Position numbers and translations under genes: made by a program
The notes under the pieces: generated by a model
The model's database searches: none
What the model was told of the DNA's origin: nothing
What the model saw: only the letters and a program-made list of their open reading frames with translations
Source: Hoskinsella mucinilytica
GTDB taxonomy: Bacteria > Bacillota_I > Bacilli_A > Erysipelotrichales > Erysipelotrichaceae
Reading direction: 5' to 3'
Assembly: GCF_045223415.1 (NCBI RefSeq)
Contig: NZ_JBEQZJ010000039.1
Location: 1 to 36,269, forward strand
DNA: 36,269 bases
In this document: positions 1 to 7,915 of the stretch, one piece after another
How the letters are laid out: the number at the start of each line of letters is the position of its first letter
Numbering within the stretch: position 1 is the first letter of the stretch

Positions 1-465
1 TATTTCCTTTAGATGTTGTAAATGAATACCGATATGTCCTATTCCTAAAATCACAACAGAAATGAGCATCAAGAGATGTTTTCCATAGATTCCCAACAGG
101 AAAAATGCAATGATCGGAAGTGTTGCCCCTGCCACTGGAACAAAGCCTAGTGGTTGATAGAAATCGGATAAAGTACGTGGGCTATGAAAATAACGATACC
201 ACCAATAAAGATATGCTAGCATGATGATAAAAGATAAGATCAACCAAATCAGATCAACCTGAATGCCATGGAAATTAAAATCGGTAAAAACGATCGCACA
301 ACAACTTACCAACACCTCCCCGACTCGCTCAAATCCCAGCAAAACTTTTGATTCATTGTTTTGATCATAGTGTTGAGGTTTTCTTTTCACCCAGATCAGA
401 TTGGGAATCATCAACATCAATAAATAGAGAAATCCTATATAGGAAAAGCCAAAATGTAAGGTCAT
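1..465 (-). CDS. Membrane protein, partial (C-terminus outside window)
   Basis: An open frame runs without a stop from an ATG at 465 to the window edge (155 codons), too short for a complete protein. The product is very hydrophobic, with several likely membrane segments: residues about 5-22, 55-70, 73-90 and two near the end of the visible part. It starts MTLHFGFSYIGFLYLLMLMI and contains a basic loop followed by LLGFERVGEV. No catalytic motif is seen. Its ATG lies one base after the stop codon of the PadR gene upstream, and the end of padR carries a GGAG-like ribosome site, so the two are very probably co-transcribed and coupled. PadR regulators often control a neighbouring membrane protein or transporter, so this is the likely target. 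Function unknown; I recall similar uncharacterised membrane proteins in Clostridia and Bacilli but cannot name the family. Confidence 0.75.
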   Translation of the reverse strand, partial: MTLHFGFSYIGFLYLLMLMIPNLIWVKRKPQHYDQNNESKVLLGFERVGEVLVSCCAIVFTDFNFHGIQVDLIWLILSFIIMLAYLYWWYRYFHSPRTLSDFYQPLGFVPVAGATLPIIAFFLLGIYGKHLLMLISVVILGIGHIGIHLQHLKEI

Positions 466-466
466 C

Positions 467-1012
467 TCAATTCACTCCTTTCAAAACATTGCATGCTGTT
501 TTACACCATCTTAGATAAGCCTCATAACTTTGTATACCAAATTCTACAGTTAATAAATAATACCGATGTGTTTCATCATCTGAGATGTAGGATGTGAGTG
601 TCTTTTTTGCCATATACAGATAAGGCAATTCGGATTGAATATGTTGTTGAAAAGCTGTAATATGTTGTAATGTTTGTTCTTTCCCCACTTCTTTTCCAAA
701 AAATAATTTCAATAAAGTTTCATAGCGTAGTTCATCTTTGAGAACCGGCTTAGAAAGCCATTCTTTCAGATAATTACTGCCTAAGCTTGTCATATGATAA
801 ATCTGTTTCTTTCTCCCCTGTTTTGTTTCCTCTCGCACATCCACAAAGTCTTGGGAAAGGAGTTCTTTTAAGGTTGGATAGATACTGCCATAACTTGCAC
901 TCCAAAAATAATGTAGCGTAGTATCCATCCTTTTCTTAATTTCATATCCGGTCAAATCCTCATGTGCCAATAATCCGAGTATGACACAATCTAATTTCTT
1001 TTCTGTTGCCAT
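467..1012 (-). CDS. PadR-family transcriptional regulator
   Basis: The 181-residue product has the PadR layout: an N-terminal winged helix of about 85 residues (CVILGLLAHEDLTGYEIKKR, then SYGSIYPTLKELLSQDFV and the wing with GRKKQIYHMT) and a C-terminal helical part (about 90-175) typical of the Vir_act_alpha_C dimerisation region. PadR proteins are dimeric repressors of stress, efflux or phenolic-acid genes, often sensing a hydrophobic ligand. It is the first gene of a pair with the membrane protein that starts one base after its stop. A perfect 13-bp inverted repeat at 1041-1067 overlaps its probable -10 region, so autorepression is likely. The ATG at 1012 is preceded only by a weak GGGA ribosome site. 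The ligand cannot be predicted. Confidence 0.9.
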   Translation of the reverse strand: MATEKKLDCVILGLLAHEDLTGYEIKKRMDTTLHYFWSASYGSIYPTLKELLSQDFVDVREETKQGRKKQIYHMTSLGSNYLKEWLSKPVLKDELRYETLLKLFFGKEVGKEQTLQHITAFQQHIQSELPYLYMAKKTLTSYISDDETHRYYLLTVEFGIQSYEAYLRWCKTACNVLKGVN

Positions 1013-1040
1013 TTGTGTATTCCCTGCTTTCTGATATGTT

Positions 1041-1067
1041 TATTATATATCAGACTGATATATAATA
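1041..1067 (-). promoter_or_regulatory. Perfect 13-bp palindrome, probable PadR operator with -10
   Basis: The arms TATTATATATCAG (1041-1053) and CTGATATATAATA (1055-1067) are exact reverse complements around a single base at 1054. On the minus strand the TATAAT at 1047-1042 is a good -10, so a bound dimer would cover the promoter of the padR operon. An extra half-site-like CTGATAT lies at 1031-1037. PadR proteins commonly bind dyads of this kind in their own promoter; assignment to this PadR rests on position. Confidence 0.7.
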
Positions 1068-1087
1068 CCATTTGTTTTTCGAGGAAA

Positions 1088-1117
1088 AAAAACAAGACAT
1101 ACGTTCATCTTGTTTTT
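1088..1117 (-). terminator. Rho-independent terminator after the acetyltransferase cluster
   Basis: AAAAACAAGA (1088-1097) pairs with TCTTGTTTTT (1108-1117) around a 10-base loop. Read on the minus strand the hairpin is followed by a run of T, placing it 8 bases after the stop of the CAT-like gene. Confidence 0.7.
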
Positions 1118-1124
1118 ACTTTAT

Positions 1125-1757
1125 CTATGAAATCGTTATATTCGCAATTTCATCTTCTAAGTTTTTTAAGAATTTTCCTGCATGTAACCCATCCATTTGT
1201 GTATGATGGAATTGAAATGAAATCGGCAAACGTGCCTGATTGCCCTCGATATGATATTTACCCCAAATCAAGAAAGGATTATGGAAAATACCACTATTCA
1301 TACCTACAGCCCCATCTAATTCGACATTCACAATAGCAGAAGTACCTATGACCATATACTCTTTTGATAAATCATGATCAATACAAGTATCATGTACCTC
1401 TTTTGTATAACGAAGATAATCCGCATGGAACGTTTCAAGGTCATCTGTAAATGCAATATCGCAAGAACTGACCTCTTTCTCTTTATTTTCAACGATCGTA
1501 TTGATCGCAATTCGATCATATTTCATCAGTTTATCACCTACAGGCAATATATAAAATTCTTTGACAGACATTGCTGCTTTTCCAATACAGTAATCTAATA
1601 ACATGTTAAATTTCAAACCATGACGTTTGCTTACTTGAATTAGTGGCATTACATCATACGTTTTAAAAAGGGTGACCATAGGATTCAAGGCTTTCATCCA
1701 TAGTTCATATGCAGAAGCTCTTGTCGTCTGTTTAGGATCTATTTCTCTTGCACTCAT
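1125..1757 (-). CDS. CAT-like (CatA family) O-acetyltransferase
   Basis: The 210-residue product resembles chloramphenicol acetyltransferases: a CAT-fold protein ending in FHHTQMDGLHAGKFL. The second His of the HHxxxDG motif (about H185) would be the general base, with the conserved Asp at about 189. Family members use acetyl-CoA to acetylate a hydroxyl group; many CAT-like proteins outside known resistance genes have unknown substrates, so resistance should not be assumed. The start is placed at the ATG at 1757, nine codons inside the longest frame, because AGGAAGGAG sits just upstream of it, after the TAA (1774-1776) of the hydrolase gene. It is the last gene of the cluster, followed by the terminator at 1088-1117. 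Confidence 0.85.
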   Translation of the reverse strand: MSAREIDPKQTTRASAYELWMKALNPMVTLFKTYDVMPLIQVSKRHGLKFNMLLDYCIGKAAMSVKEFYILPVGDKLMKYDRIAINTIVENKEKEVSSCDIAFTDDLETFHADYLRYTKEVHDTCIDHDLSKEYMVIGTSAIVNVELDGAVGMNSGIFHNPFLIWGKYHIEGNQARLPISFQFHHTQMDGLHAGKFLKNLEDEIANITIS

Positions 1758-1773
1758 GCTGTTCTCCTTCCTG

Positions 1774-2403
1774 TTATTGCTCATCTTTCCAGAAGTTATA
1801 AATGATCTTAGAAAGTTTTTTTGGATTATCCTTATTCACTTCATGCGAAGCATCATCCACTATGATAAAGTCACTTTCTTTGATGTGTTGATGTAACAAT
1901 TCCGCACTTTTCATGTTCACCTTATCTTTCTTACCACACAAAATCAAACTTTTACAATGTATGCGATCCAATTTATGTTTGATATCCAAGGTTTCCATGG
2001 AATGAAGTAATGCGATAACCGCCTCTTTAGAACAACCCATAGTTTTAAATGTTGCCTTTGGCATGAAACGAAAAATCATAGTTTGTATTTGAAAGAGATG
2101 TTTTGGTATTTCATATGGTGTACCTATCAAAATGATAGAATTTACTTTCTCTGGATATTCCGATACATAATCTAATGCCAATATGCCACCTAAAGATAAC
2201 CCACATAAATCCACTTTACCTTCTTGACAATTACAAAATTGACGAAAAGCCTGGTATATCGTTTTATAATCCATTCCATCCTGACTTGTCATCTGAAATA
2301 AATTAGGACATACGACCTCCATGTTTTTTTCATTTAAAAGTGTTTTGATTGGATTCCAGCTTTGATCATCTTGTCCTAACCCATGAATTAAAATATGTTT
2401 CAT
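1774..2403 (-). CDS. Alpha/beta hydrolase
   Basis: The 209-residue product has an alpha/beta-hydrolase fold. LIHGLGQ near residues 5-11 forms the oxyanion-hole strand; the nucleophile elbow is GLSLGG with Ser70; the acid is probably Asp160 (CGKKDKVN) and the base His187 (DDASHEVN). Length and motifs fit small carboxylesterases or acyl hydrolases; the substrate cannot be read from sequence. No signal peptide, so cytoplasmic. GGAGGTTAT precedes the ATG. It lies 16 bases upstream of the CAT-like start and 24 bases downstream of the unknown gene, so the cluster is probably one transcript; acetylation and ester hydrolysis could act on related compounds, which is only inference. Confidence 0.85.
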   Translation of the reverse strand: MKHILIHGLGQDDQSWNPIKTLLNEKNMEVVCPNLFQMTSQDGMDYKTIYQAFRQFCNCQEGKVDLCGLSLGGILALDYVSEYPEKVNSIILIGTPYEIPKHLFQIQTMIFRFMPKATFKTMGCSKEAVIALLHSMETLDIKHKLDRIHCKSLILCGKKDKVNMKSAELLHQHIKESDFIIVDDASHEVNKDNPKKLSKIIYNFWKDEQ

Positions 2404-2427
2404 ATAACCTCCACAATAAGATACATT

Positions 2428-3060
2428 TTATTTGATATCACATAGAAAGCCTGTTGATTTCGTTTCTTGATAGTTTTCTAAGAAAGGATGCACACCCCAT
2501 TTACCGGCAAGTTCATTTACAACATCTTCATCAGGATAAACGATATGTTCATCATAGTTCTCTAAATCAAAAGAGGATAAGCTCAATCCTACTTCTTGTT
2601 CTTCTTTTGTTAAGGCTCCTTCATTTGAAATGATTTCTCCTTGATCTCCGATATAATAAAAGCTACGCACTAACTTTCCGTTTACGTATTTTATCCAACA
2701 TGACAACTCTACCACTCTATGTGTGGAAAAGAATTGGATTTCTTCAAAATCCATTGCGATATTTTGTAAGAGTTCATTATTTTCTAATGGCGCATCAAAA
2801 TTTATTACAAGAACATAGCCATCAAAGCATGGTGTTACAAATATTAGATTCCTATCTTGCATATAAGTAAAAGCACTGTTCCAGTTACTCTTTAAGACAT
2901 TGGTACAATGAAGTTTATTTAACACTACATTAGGATCTTTTTCTTTCAAGACCAACCAAGACATTTTTGTCCCAAATGGAATAGGTGCATCCGGCTCTTG
3001 ACAGATACCGCTATGATCCTTTACTTTCTTTTCTTTTTTAAAATGCTGAAATACTACCAT
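2428..3060 (-). CDS. Conserved hypothetical protein
   Basis: The product is 210 residues, soluble, acidic, and without signal peptide or membrane segment. I do not recognise a characterised family. A core around residues 33-95 has the pattern SWLVLKEKDPNVVL, then SNWNSAF, then FVTPCFDGYVLVINFD: a Trp-rich start and a strand reading vTPxxdGyvlVi. I have seen this pattern in uncharacterised bacterial proteins, some thought to be immunity-like, but it is not enough to assign a role. The ATG has a good GGAGG ribosome site (GGAGGTAGATC). It sits between the GNAT gene and the hydrolase gene with short gaps (31 and 24 bases), so the four genes are likely one operon. Confidence 0.75.
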   Translation of the reverse strand: MVVFQHFKKEKKVKDHSGICQEPDAPIPFGTKMSWLVLKEKDPNVVLNKLHCTNVLKSNWNSAFTYMQDRNLIFVTPCFDGYVLVINFDAPLENNELLQNIAMDFEEIQFFSTHRVVELSCWIKYVNGKLVRSFYYIGDQGEIISNEGALTKEEQEVGLSLSSFDLENYDEHIVYPDEDVVNELAGKWGVHPFLENYQETKSTGFLCDIK

Positions 3061-3091
3061 GATCTACCTCCATCATAAAAATCGTACCATA

Positions 3092-3532
3092 TCAGAATAA
3101 ACATAATTCCATAGGTGTAAATCTAATACCATTTACAATTTGTTCTTTATCTATTTGGATGAATCCCATTTTTGTATAAAATGAAACTGCAAAAGGTGAT
3201 GCATTCACCGTCATTTTATCTGTATTACAATTTGATTTCACCGTTTGGAAAAGCTTTCTTCCGATTCCTTGTTTGTGATAGGTTCCATCTACAAAACATA
3301 ATGCAATATGCGAACCTTCCTTTCGAGTAGCAATCACTCCAACCAACATTTCATCAAGAAATGCACCATACATACATAGCTGTTGCAAAAAGGCTTCATC
3401 ATGAATACTATGATAAAATTCTTTGATTCCTTCTTCAGCATAATCAGGTGCTTCATATTCTAAAAACACTTCCCATACTAAGGATATTCCTGCTTTAGGG
3501 TTATGGATACGTTTGATGGAAATATCTTGCAT
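3092..3532 (-). CDS. GNAT-family N-acetyltransferase
   Basis: The 146-residue product has the GNAT fold: a central strand GVIATRKEGSHIALCFVDG, followed by the acetyl-CoA loop YHKQGIGRKLF (a Q/RxxGxG/A motif) and a C-terminal part VNASPFAVSFYTKMGF, typical of GNAT motif B. The enzyme should transfer an acetyl group from acetyl-CoA to an amine; the acceptor is unknown. The start is the ATG at 3532: AGAGGTG lies at correct distance, whereas the longer frame would need a TTG at 3559 without a ribosome site. It is the first gene of the 1125-3532 cluster; an inverted repeat (ATATGGT at 3566-3572, ACCATAT at 3589-3595) lies in the upstream gap and may belong to its promoter. Confidence 0.88.
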   Translation of the reverse strand: MQDISIKRIHNPKAGISLVWEVFLEYEAPDYAEEGIKEFYHSIHDEAFLQQLCMYGAFLDEMLVGVIATRKEGSHIALCFVDGTYHKQGIGRKLFQTVKSNCNTDKMTVNASPFAVSFYTKMGFIQIDKEQIVNGIRFTPMELCLF

Positions 3533-3610
3533 CTTATTCACCTCTTTGTTATATCTCAATGAATGATATGGTTAGTGTAACATGCCTTACCATATAACAC
3601 AATATGTTTC

Positions 3611-5932
3611 CTATTCTTGAATCAAAAGAATCGCTTCTACCTTCTTGATCTTATATGCTTCCAGATATGCAAATAAAAAGAACAAACAAACCACAAGTAC
3701 TACTGGAAATAACAACTGTGTGAAGTCTTGTTGTGATTGATATACGCTGATACCGATCAAACGCAAAAACTGTGAGGCAATCCAATCGGATAATCCAAAA
3801 CTAAGCAATATCCCGATAAATGCGCCAAGCAGTGCTGTTATCGCAAAACGAAGTGCAAATGCAAGTTGTAACCTTTGGGAAGAAAAACCCAATGATTTAT
3901 AAATACCCATATCTTGTTGTTCCCTATATAGCATTTTACTACCGGTCATCAATATTACAACTAAGATAAAGAACATCACGATAACATAGAGAAAGATTTC
4001 CAATGCGGACATTACCGCTAGTACTTGATCAACACCTGACCAAGAATTATCACTCACTTGAATGCGATCTTGATAAACATGTTGTAGCTGTTTCATTACA
4101 TCTTCTTTTTGTGTAGCATCTTTTAAAGAAAAGCAGATTTCCATGGGAAGATCCTTTTTTGTTAATCGCTGAAATCCTGCCTTATTCATACTGATATTGC
4201 CTCCCATATCATTGGCACATTGATTGATACCGGTGATAAGGTAGTTCTCTTGTTTTCCCTCATAACTTACCTTTACTTCATCACCGATCGATACACCCAA
4301 TTCTTCGGCAATAAATTCAGTCAAAACGATTTCATTATCATAACGACAAGTTCTTCCTTCCAACAGTTGATAGTAATCAGGTTCAGATATTACATTCAAT
4401 ATGTAATTTACATGATTGACTTCTCCTTTGACATTGATAAATTCAAATGTATGTTCTAAAGGAGCTATTGTTTGAACCTTTTGTATGATTTCATTTGCTG
4501 ATGTCGTATCTAAAATCGTAACATCAAAATCTGCGGGGGCAGCTGAAAAGGATTGAATCAAACCTTCTCCATTGGGACCGATCCAATTGCCAAAGCCTGT
4601 TGTAAAGGATAAAAAGAAAACAAGAAGCGCAGAAACAATACCTGCACTGAAATATTGTTTTTTACCTGATATCAATTGACGTAATGCCAAACTTATACTC
4701 AATGGAAAAGGAAAGATAGCGATTCTGATTCTACTGTGAAAATAGACATCACTTTGCCCTCCACGAATGGCTGAAAGTGGAGTGATACGAACAAGCTTTC
4801 TCGTTTTTATAAAAATAAAACTAAGTACTAGGAACAATATGGACAGTATGACCATACTACAAAGAATCATAGGAAGGGTGGATGGAATTAAAATACCTGT
4901 GGAAGGTACCGTAATCTGATTGATAAAACGAACAACAAAAGCAGAAGCCGGCATACCCATCAATAACGGAATCAACACAATGAGTCCATATTGCATCATC
5001 ATATAAGACCTTAATTTATGATTAGAAAATCCAACCGCTTTCAAAATTCCCATATCCACATAATCTTGATCAATGCTACTGGAAATGCTATGGCCTAAAA
5101 CAAGCATGGCAACTCCCAAAAGAATCATCACAAAGAGTAAGAGGAAACCAGAAAACATTTCCTGCATAATAAGCATAAATCCAAGTACGGTGTCATCGCT
5201 ATAAGAAAATAGGGTATTGTTTTTCAAATCGGTTTGTTCATTTAGGATGCTTTGAAATTCATTTGATGTCAGCGTCGTATCTTCCTGTTGAAAAAGATGA
5301 TATGCGTTTCCAGCAATCAAGGTATCTGTTTCCCCGTGTAACGCCAATTGTCTTAACTCTTCTGTTTCCTGAGGATTCATCAAAATCGTCTTGATCCCCA
5401 TGACACTACTACCCATGATCGGATCCTCAAAAAAGCCTTTGATCCGATAGGTTCTACTATCTTTATCATTCCATTGGATGTTCCATGTATCACCGATTTC
5501 AAGATGCTGTTCATTTGCCAAAGCAATAGGTAAGTACACCTCTTGTTTTGATGGCTCTTGTGCATTTGATAAAAAACCTGCATGATCTTCACGATAGATT
5601 GCATATTTTTTTGCATATGCAGCAAGGATGGTGGTTTCATCTCTGATATCTGAAGCAAAAATAAGCTGTTCCTCTTCTACTTTACGTACCTCTTTCAAGC
5701 CTTTGATTTGTTGTAGTAAAGCTTCTTCATCTTTGACATTTGCACACCATTGCGTAATATCACCATAACCAAGTCGCATGAGCTGTTCTGTTTCATATAC
5801 CTTTGCATTATTCCAAAAAGCAATGACCGCACAAAAAGAAATAGAGATCAAAAACATAAATGTAAAGATACCGATCATACTACCTCTTTGTCGTTTCATA
5901 TTTGCTTTTATCAACATCATCGTTCTCATCAT
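3611..5932 (-). CDS. ABC transporter permease, FtsX/MacB type, duplicated
   Basis: The product is about 773 residues with eight predicted membrane segments in a 4+4 arrangement: one near the N-terminus (FTFMFLISISFCAVIAFW) and three in the first FtsX domain, then the same pattern repeated, with the last three near 655-770. Two extracytoplasmic domains of about 200 residues each lie between. Paired motifs mark the FtsX repeats: DMGILKAVGFS in the first and DMGIYKSLGFS in the second. Such permeases work with a LolD/MacB-like ATPase to export or sense lipids, peptides or antibiotics rather than transport small nutrients. The ATPase gene precedes it and ends 5 bases before the chosen start. I chose the ATG at 5932 because GGTG lies 6 bases upstream; an ATG at 5944 overlapping the ATPase stop is possible. 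Confidence 0.9.
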   Translation of the reverse strand: MMRTMMLIKANMKRQRGSMIGIFTFMFLISISFCAVIAFWNNAKVYETEQLMRLGYGDITQWCANVKDEEALLQQIKGLKEVRKVEEEQLIFASDIRDETTILAAYAKKYAIYREDHAGFLSNAQEPSKQEVYLPIALANEQHLEIGDTWNIQWNDKDSRTYRIKGFFEDPIMGSSVMGIKTILMNPQETEELRQLALHGETDTLIAGNAYHLFQQEDTTLTSNEFQSILNEQTDLKNNTLFSYSDDTVLGFMLIMQEMFSGFLLLFVMILLGVAMLVLGHSISSSIDQDYVDMGILKAVGFSNHKLRSYMMMQYGLIVLIPLLMGMPASAFVVRFINQITVPSTGILIPSTLPMILCSMVILSILFLVLSFIFIKTRKLVRITPLSAIRGGQSDVYFHSRIRIAIFPFPLSISLALRQLISGKKQYFSAGIVSALLVFFLSFTTGFGNWIGPNGEGLIQSFSAAPADFDVTILDTTSANEIIQKVQTIAPLEHTFEFINVKGEVNHVNYILNVISEPDYYQLLEGRTCRYDNEIVLTEFIAEELGVSIGDEVKVSYEGKQENYLITGINQCANDMGGNISMNKAGFQRLTKKDLPMEICFSLKDATQKEDVMKQLQHVYQDRIQVSDNSWSGVDQVLAVMSALEIFLYVIVMFFILVVILMTGSKMLYREQQDMGIYKSLGFSSQRLQLAFALRFAITALLGAFIGILLSFGLSDWIASQFLRLIGISVYQSQQDFTQLLFPVVLVVCLFFLFAYLEAYKIKKVEAILLIQE

Positions 5933-5937
5933 GCTTT

Positions 5938-6699
5938 TCACCATGCCAAAGAGGTCAACCAAGCAGTTACCTGAGTTTCTCGATTTCTGCTCATACTCTC
6001 TTCAAAAGCCGGCAAACGCATTTCATCTAAGATTTTTCCATCTTCAAGATATAATAAACGTGTGGCACGAATCGCCGCATGTAAATCATGTGTTACCATG
6101 ACGATACTTTGACCTTGTTCATTTAACTTTGTCAATAAATTCAATACATCCTCAGAATTACGCTTATTTAGAGCCCCTGTAGGTTCATCTGCGAATAAAA
6201 TACCGGGTTCATTGATCATCGCTCTGGCGATCGCTGCACGTTGTGCCTCTCCTCCTGAAACCTGAAAAGGAAGACGATGAGATGCATCACCGACATTCAT
6301 TTGTTTCAAAAGCATTTCTGCTCGTTCTCTGATTTCCTTAGGTCGTTTCTTTTTGTTTAGATAACCTGTTACGACAACATTTTCAAACAAGGTCAAATTA
6401 CTAACCAAATGGGTTTGTTGAAAGACAAAGCCAAATTCATTTGCACGAATATTGGCAAGTTCTTTCTCCTTTCCGATACTGATTTCCATATCAAGATATC
6501 GTATCGTACCAGAGGTCGGTCGATCCATTGCACTTAATACATATAACAATGTAGATTTACCTGCTCCCGATGATCCCATAATTACGGTAAAATCCTGTTC
6601 ATAGATATCTAAATCAATCATATCCAATACATGATTTTGATTCCCATGGTTTACAAAACTTTTACAGACACTGTCTGCTTTGATCATGACTTTTTTCAT
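5938..6699 (-). CDS. ABC transporter ATP-binding protein, MacB/LolD-like
   Basis: The 253-residue ATPase has all nucleotide-binding motifs: Walker A GSSGAGKST (42-50), Q-loop Gln94, signature VSGGE (147-151), Walker B LFADE (168-172) and H-loop His204. The FQQTHLVSNLTLFENV region and the ADEPTGALNKRNSEDV stretch are typical of the MacB/LolD/BceA subgroup that partners FtsX-type permeases. It hydrolyses ATP at the membrane to drive the permease encoded directly downstream. AAGGAGG precedes the ATG. Its promoter region carries a direct repeat (6741-6758) expected for an OmpR-type regulator, and the two-component genes lie just upstream, so induction by that system is likely. Confidence 0.93.
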   Translation of the reverse strand: MKKVMIKADSVCKSFVNHGNQNHVLDMIDLDIYEQDFTVIMGSSGAGKSTLLYVLSAMDRPTSGTIRYLDMEISIGKEKELANIRANEFGFVFQQTHLVSNLTLFENVVVTGYLNKKKRPKEIRERAEMLLKQMNVGDASHRLPFQVSGGEAQRAAIARAMINEPGILFADEPTGALNKRNSEDVLNLLTKLNEQGQSIVMVTHDLHAAIRATRLLYLEDGKILDEMRLPAFEESMSRNRETQVTAWLTSLAW

Positions 6700-6723
6700 A
6701 TGTTTCCTCCTTGTGACAAGATA

Positions 6724-6758
6724 GTTATAACAAAAAAGTTTTTAAGAAATCTTTAAGA
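6724..6758 (-). promoter_or_regulatory. Direct-repeat response-regulator box and -10 before the exporter
   Basis: TTTAAGA occurs at 6741-6747 and again at 6752-6758, an 11-bp (one helical turn) spacing. On the minus strand this reads TCTTAAA-N4-TCTTAAA, the layout bound by tandem OmpR/PhoB-family dimers. A TATAAC -10 lies at 6729-6724, downstream of the repeats, so the box sits about where a -35 would be, as in an activated promoter. Binding by the neighbouring regulator is inferred. Confidence 0.6.
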
Positions 6759-6762
6759 GAGG

Positions 6763-6791
6763 AAAAGAAGTGTCATCATAACACTTCTTTT
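6763..6791 (-). terminator. Hairpin terminator overlapping histidine-kinase stop
   Basis: AAAAGAAGTGT (6763-6773) and ACACTTCTTTT (6781-6791) are perfect 11-bp complements around a 7-base loop that contains part of the kinase stop codon (6776-6778). On the minus strand the descending arm ends in TTTT followed by CC, so the U-tract is short. It separates the two-component genes from the exporter promoter, making the exporter a separate transcription unit. Confidence 0.6.
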
Positions 6792-7915
6792 TTCTCAAAT
6801 GAAAGAATAACCTCTAAACCATCCTTTTGTTGTAACGAAATAGTGGCATTCATTTGTTTTAAAATGTAGGAAACAATATAAAGACCTAGCCCTGAGCCTT
6901 CTTGATCAACTGCATTACTACCTCGATAAAACTTATCAAAGATGAAAGGCATATCCTGTGGTGGAATCCCCATCCCATGATCTTTTATATGGATTTCATA
7001 CTGTGTATTGTTTTGTGATGTCCATATTAAAATCTTAGTATCAGGTGCATATTTTCTTGCATTGCTAATGATATTTTCTAATACTTGTGCCATTCTTTTT
7101 TGATCGATCCAAAGAATTGCATCTTCGAAAGGATGCGAAACGATAATTTGAGGATAAGCCAAATCAGTCAAAAGCTTTTCTAAACATGGTTTCATAGAAC
7201 AAGGTTGTGGGCGCATATCCAATTGATGCAATTCTGCTTGTGCATGTTGCATCAAATCATTTGTCAATCTAGTTACCTCATCACATTTTTTCATAATGAC
7301 TTGAAGATATCGCTCCTTTTTTTCATAACAATCATCTAATCCCGCTTCTAATCCTTCTGCATAGGCACGTATCGATGCAATTGGTGTTTTGATATCATGT
7401 GATAAACTGGCAATTACGGTTTTTTGATCTTGTATGGCCTTGGCCTCATTTTGACGTGCATGTTGGATTTCTTTTCTCATATGATCAAACGCCCATGTAA
7501 AAGAACCAAAAAAGTTAGAACGTTCATAAGGTAAGCTGATATTCAAATTCCCTTTGGCGATTTCTTGTGTATAAGCTTCCATCACATGAAAAGGGCGTAA
7601 TATCTTTATATTCATATAAACAAACATAAAGATAACATATCCCATACTAATCATAAGATACCCATAAATATTCGCTGTATGATCTGTTGTATTCCTTTCT
7701 TTATTTTTTAACAGATGTTTTAATTCATTGATCTGTGATTGAGCTGCACTCTTTCCATCTGCTTGTTTGGTTAATTGTTCAACCTCATTTAGCACTACCA
7801 GCTCCGGTAGTTTAGATTCATGAAGTTTACTTGGCATATACATTGTATAGCTGATCATTAGAATCAGATAACCTATGGTCATGTATAACAGATGCTTTTG
7901 GACTCGCCTTGCCAT
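6776..7915 (-). CDS. Sensor histidine kinase
   Basis: The 379-residue kinase has membrane segment 1 at about 9-27, an external domain of some 55 residues rich in Lys and Glu, membrane segment 2 at about 84-104, a HAMP linker (about 105-155), the dimerisation/phosphoacceptor helix with SLSHDIKTP (His173), and an ATPase domain with N box NIISNARKYAP, G1 DHGMGIP, F box FDKFYRG and G2 GSGLGLYIV. It is a typical class I two-component kinase. Its ATG follows the TAA of the response regulator directly (7916/7915), so the two are one operon. The small external domain and the exporter downstream suggest it senses an envelope or peptide stress and activates that exporter. The hairpin at 6763-6791 ends the operon. 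Confidence 0.93.
   Translation of the reverse strand: MARRVQKHLLYMTIGYLILMISYTMYMPSKLHESKLPELVVLNEVEQLTKQADGKSAAQSQINELKHLLKNKERNTTDHTANIYGYLMISMGYVIFMFVYMNIKILRPFHVMEAYTQEIAKGNLNISLPYERSNFFGSFTWAFDHMRKEIQHARQNEAKAIQDQKTVIASLSHDIKTPIASIRAYAEGLEAGLDDCYEKKERYLQVIMKKCDEVTRLTNDLMQHAQAELHQLDMRPQPCSMKPCLEKLLTDLAYPQIIVSHPFEDAILWIDQKRMAQVLENIISNARKYAPDTKILIWTSQNNTQYEIHIKDHGMGIPPQDMPFIFDKFYRGSNAVDQEGSGLGLYIVSYILKQMNATISLQQKDGLEVILSFEKKEVL

Noticed and set aside
1013..1336. Plus-strand frame of 107 residues crossing the padR operator region
   Set aside because: Overlaps the CAT-like gene antisense, lacks a ribosome site, and crosses a terminator and a promoter.
3566..3595. Inverted repeat ATATGGT/ACCATAT as terminator of the ABC permease
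   Set aside because: A 16-base loop and no T-tract; more likely chance or an operator near the GNAT promoter.
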